The notes under the pieces: model-generated
What the model was told of the DNA's origin: nothing
The model's input: the letters and a program-made list of their open reading frames with translations, nothing else
Databases searched by the model: none
Made by a program: the position numbers and the translations under genes
Shown: piece after piece, positions 63,625-64,000 of the stretch
Numbering within the stretch: the stretch's first letter is position 1
How the letters are laid out: the number at the start of each line of letters is the position of its first letter
Source of the DNA: an uncultured Erythrobacter sp.
GTDB taxonomy: Bacteria; Pseudomonadota; Alphaproteobacteria; Sphingomonadales; Sphingomonadaceae
NCBI RefSeq assembly: GCF_947502395.1
Contig: NZ_CANMZM010000001.1
Coordinates: forward strand, 1,178,001 to 1,242,000
DNA: 64,000 nt
Direction: 5' to 3'

Positions 63625-64000
63625 CTACCATTCTTCGAAAATCTCAAAACCCAGCCGCGTGTAAATCGTGACGTTGTCTGGTGTCGCGGTCTCTAGCATT
63701 ACGCCCAGCCCCTGCGCCGCCGCTTTCGCGACCCCGGCACGCACGATCGCACCGCCCCAGCCTTTGCCCTGGGCATCCGGAGCGACACCGACATAGCGCA
63801 GGTAGGAGTAAAGCTGCGGGTTTGGGTGGCGTTTGTACATCTCTTCCGCAACAGAGAGACCTCGCGGGAGAGCAAAGCGAAACCCTGCGAGCATTCGCAG
63901 ATTGTCATAAGCCGTAGCAAGGAACCCATCACTCACCTTGCCTGGCGGATACCACAAACTGGCAGCGGCCTCATCGGGTGATGCCAGGATCTCTCCATGG
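63625..64000 (-). CDS. GNAT-family N-acetyltransferase, C-terminal part (N-terminus off the right edge)
   Basis: The frame runs to the window end through EILASPDEAAASLWYPPGK. It carries the acetyl-CoA-binding motif VGVAPDAQGKGWGGAIVRAG and the end ATPDNVTIYTRLGFEIFEEW typical of GNAT enzymes. At least 125 residues are visible. The substrate is unknown. It converges on infC, with 57 bases between. Confidence 0.9.
   Translation of the reverse strand, partial: HGEILASPDEAAASLWYPPGKVSDGFLATAYDNLRMLAGFRFALPRGLSVAEEMYKRHPNPQLYSYLRYVGVAPDAQGKGWGGAIVRAGVAKAAAQGLGVMLETATPDNVTIYTRLGFEIFEEW

Overview
The window looks like a chromosomal segment of an alphaproteobacterium, most likely Sphingomonadales and plausibly an Erythrobacteraceae relative. 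I infer this from the right-hand core genes (an IF-3 with an ATA start and an ARPPRRQ leader, hemF, a PdeM-type phosphoesterase, one bifunctional RelA/SpoT), from the VirB cluster and from codon usage. No database search was possible, so the taxon is an inference.

Layout. (1) 1-13225, minus: one open frame running off the left edge, the N-terminal 4,400 or so codons of a giant LEPR/DUF4347 adhesin made of alternating cadherin-like and He_PIG-like repeats. (2) 13847-20811, minus: a compact, largely unrecognised six-gene cluster with a lone LuxR-type regulator, two helical proteins of unknown function, an HEXXH metallopeptidase-like protein with an arginine-rich N-terminus, and two paralogous proteins with acidic front and basic back halves. 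(3) 21322-26656, plus: an EAL protein followed closely by a trimeric autotransporter adhesin, ended by a strong terminator. (4) 27773-31574: a histidine pseudokinase, its intact LytS-type paralogue and a LytTR response regulator, facing an AraC-type regulator. (5) 31786-33435: two decayed IS6-type elements in tandem.

(6) 33684-52030 is the most unusual part. A plus-strand operon begins with a small secreted four-cysteine protein, continues through virB3, 4, 6, 8, 9, 10, 11 and a virB2-like pilin, mostly with ATGA overlaps, and ends with a secreted protein carrying one YD (RHS-type) pair fused to a seven-fold repeat. Opposite it, a minus-strand gene series contains a short YD protein, three more four-cysteine proteins, a YD-lectin protein (GTGA overlap with a four-cysteine gene), a two-gene RHS protein, a putative toxin tip with an overlapping immunity candidate, a four-cysteine pseudogene and two further four-cysteine genes. 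The same two families bracket the secretion genes and fill the facing operon, so I propose they form one secreted system.

(7) 52293-54984: an IS3 transposase remnant cut by a DUF3489-DUF2924-serine recombinase module with TTCCCTG repeats behind it. (8) 55154-64000: tRNA-Ser(GGA), then housekeeping genes: a cyclophilin-like isomerase, a DUF1905 protein, a chemoreceptor, RelA/SpoT, a tiny lipoprotein, hemF, pdeM, infC and a truncated GNAT gene. The tRNA marks the change from accessory to core content. Regions 1, 3 and 6 suggest a surface-attached, contact-dependent lifestyle, with regions 3 and 4 supplying c-di-GMP and two-component control.
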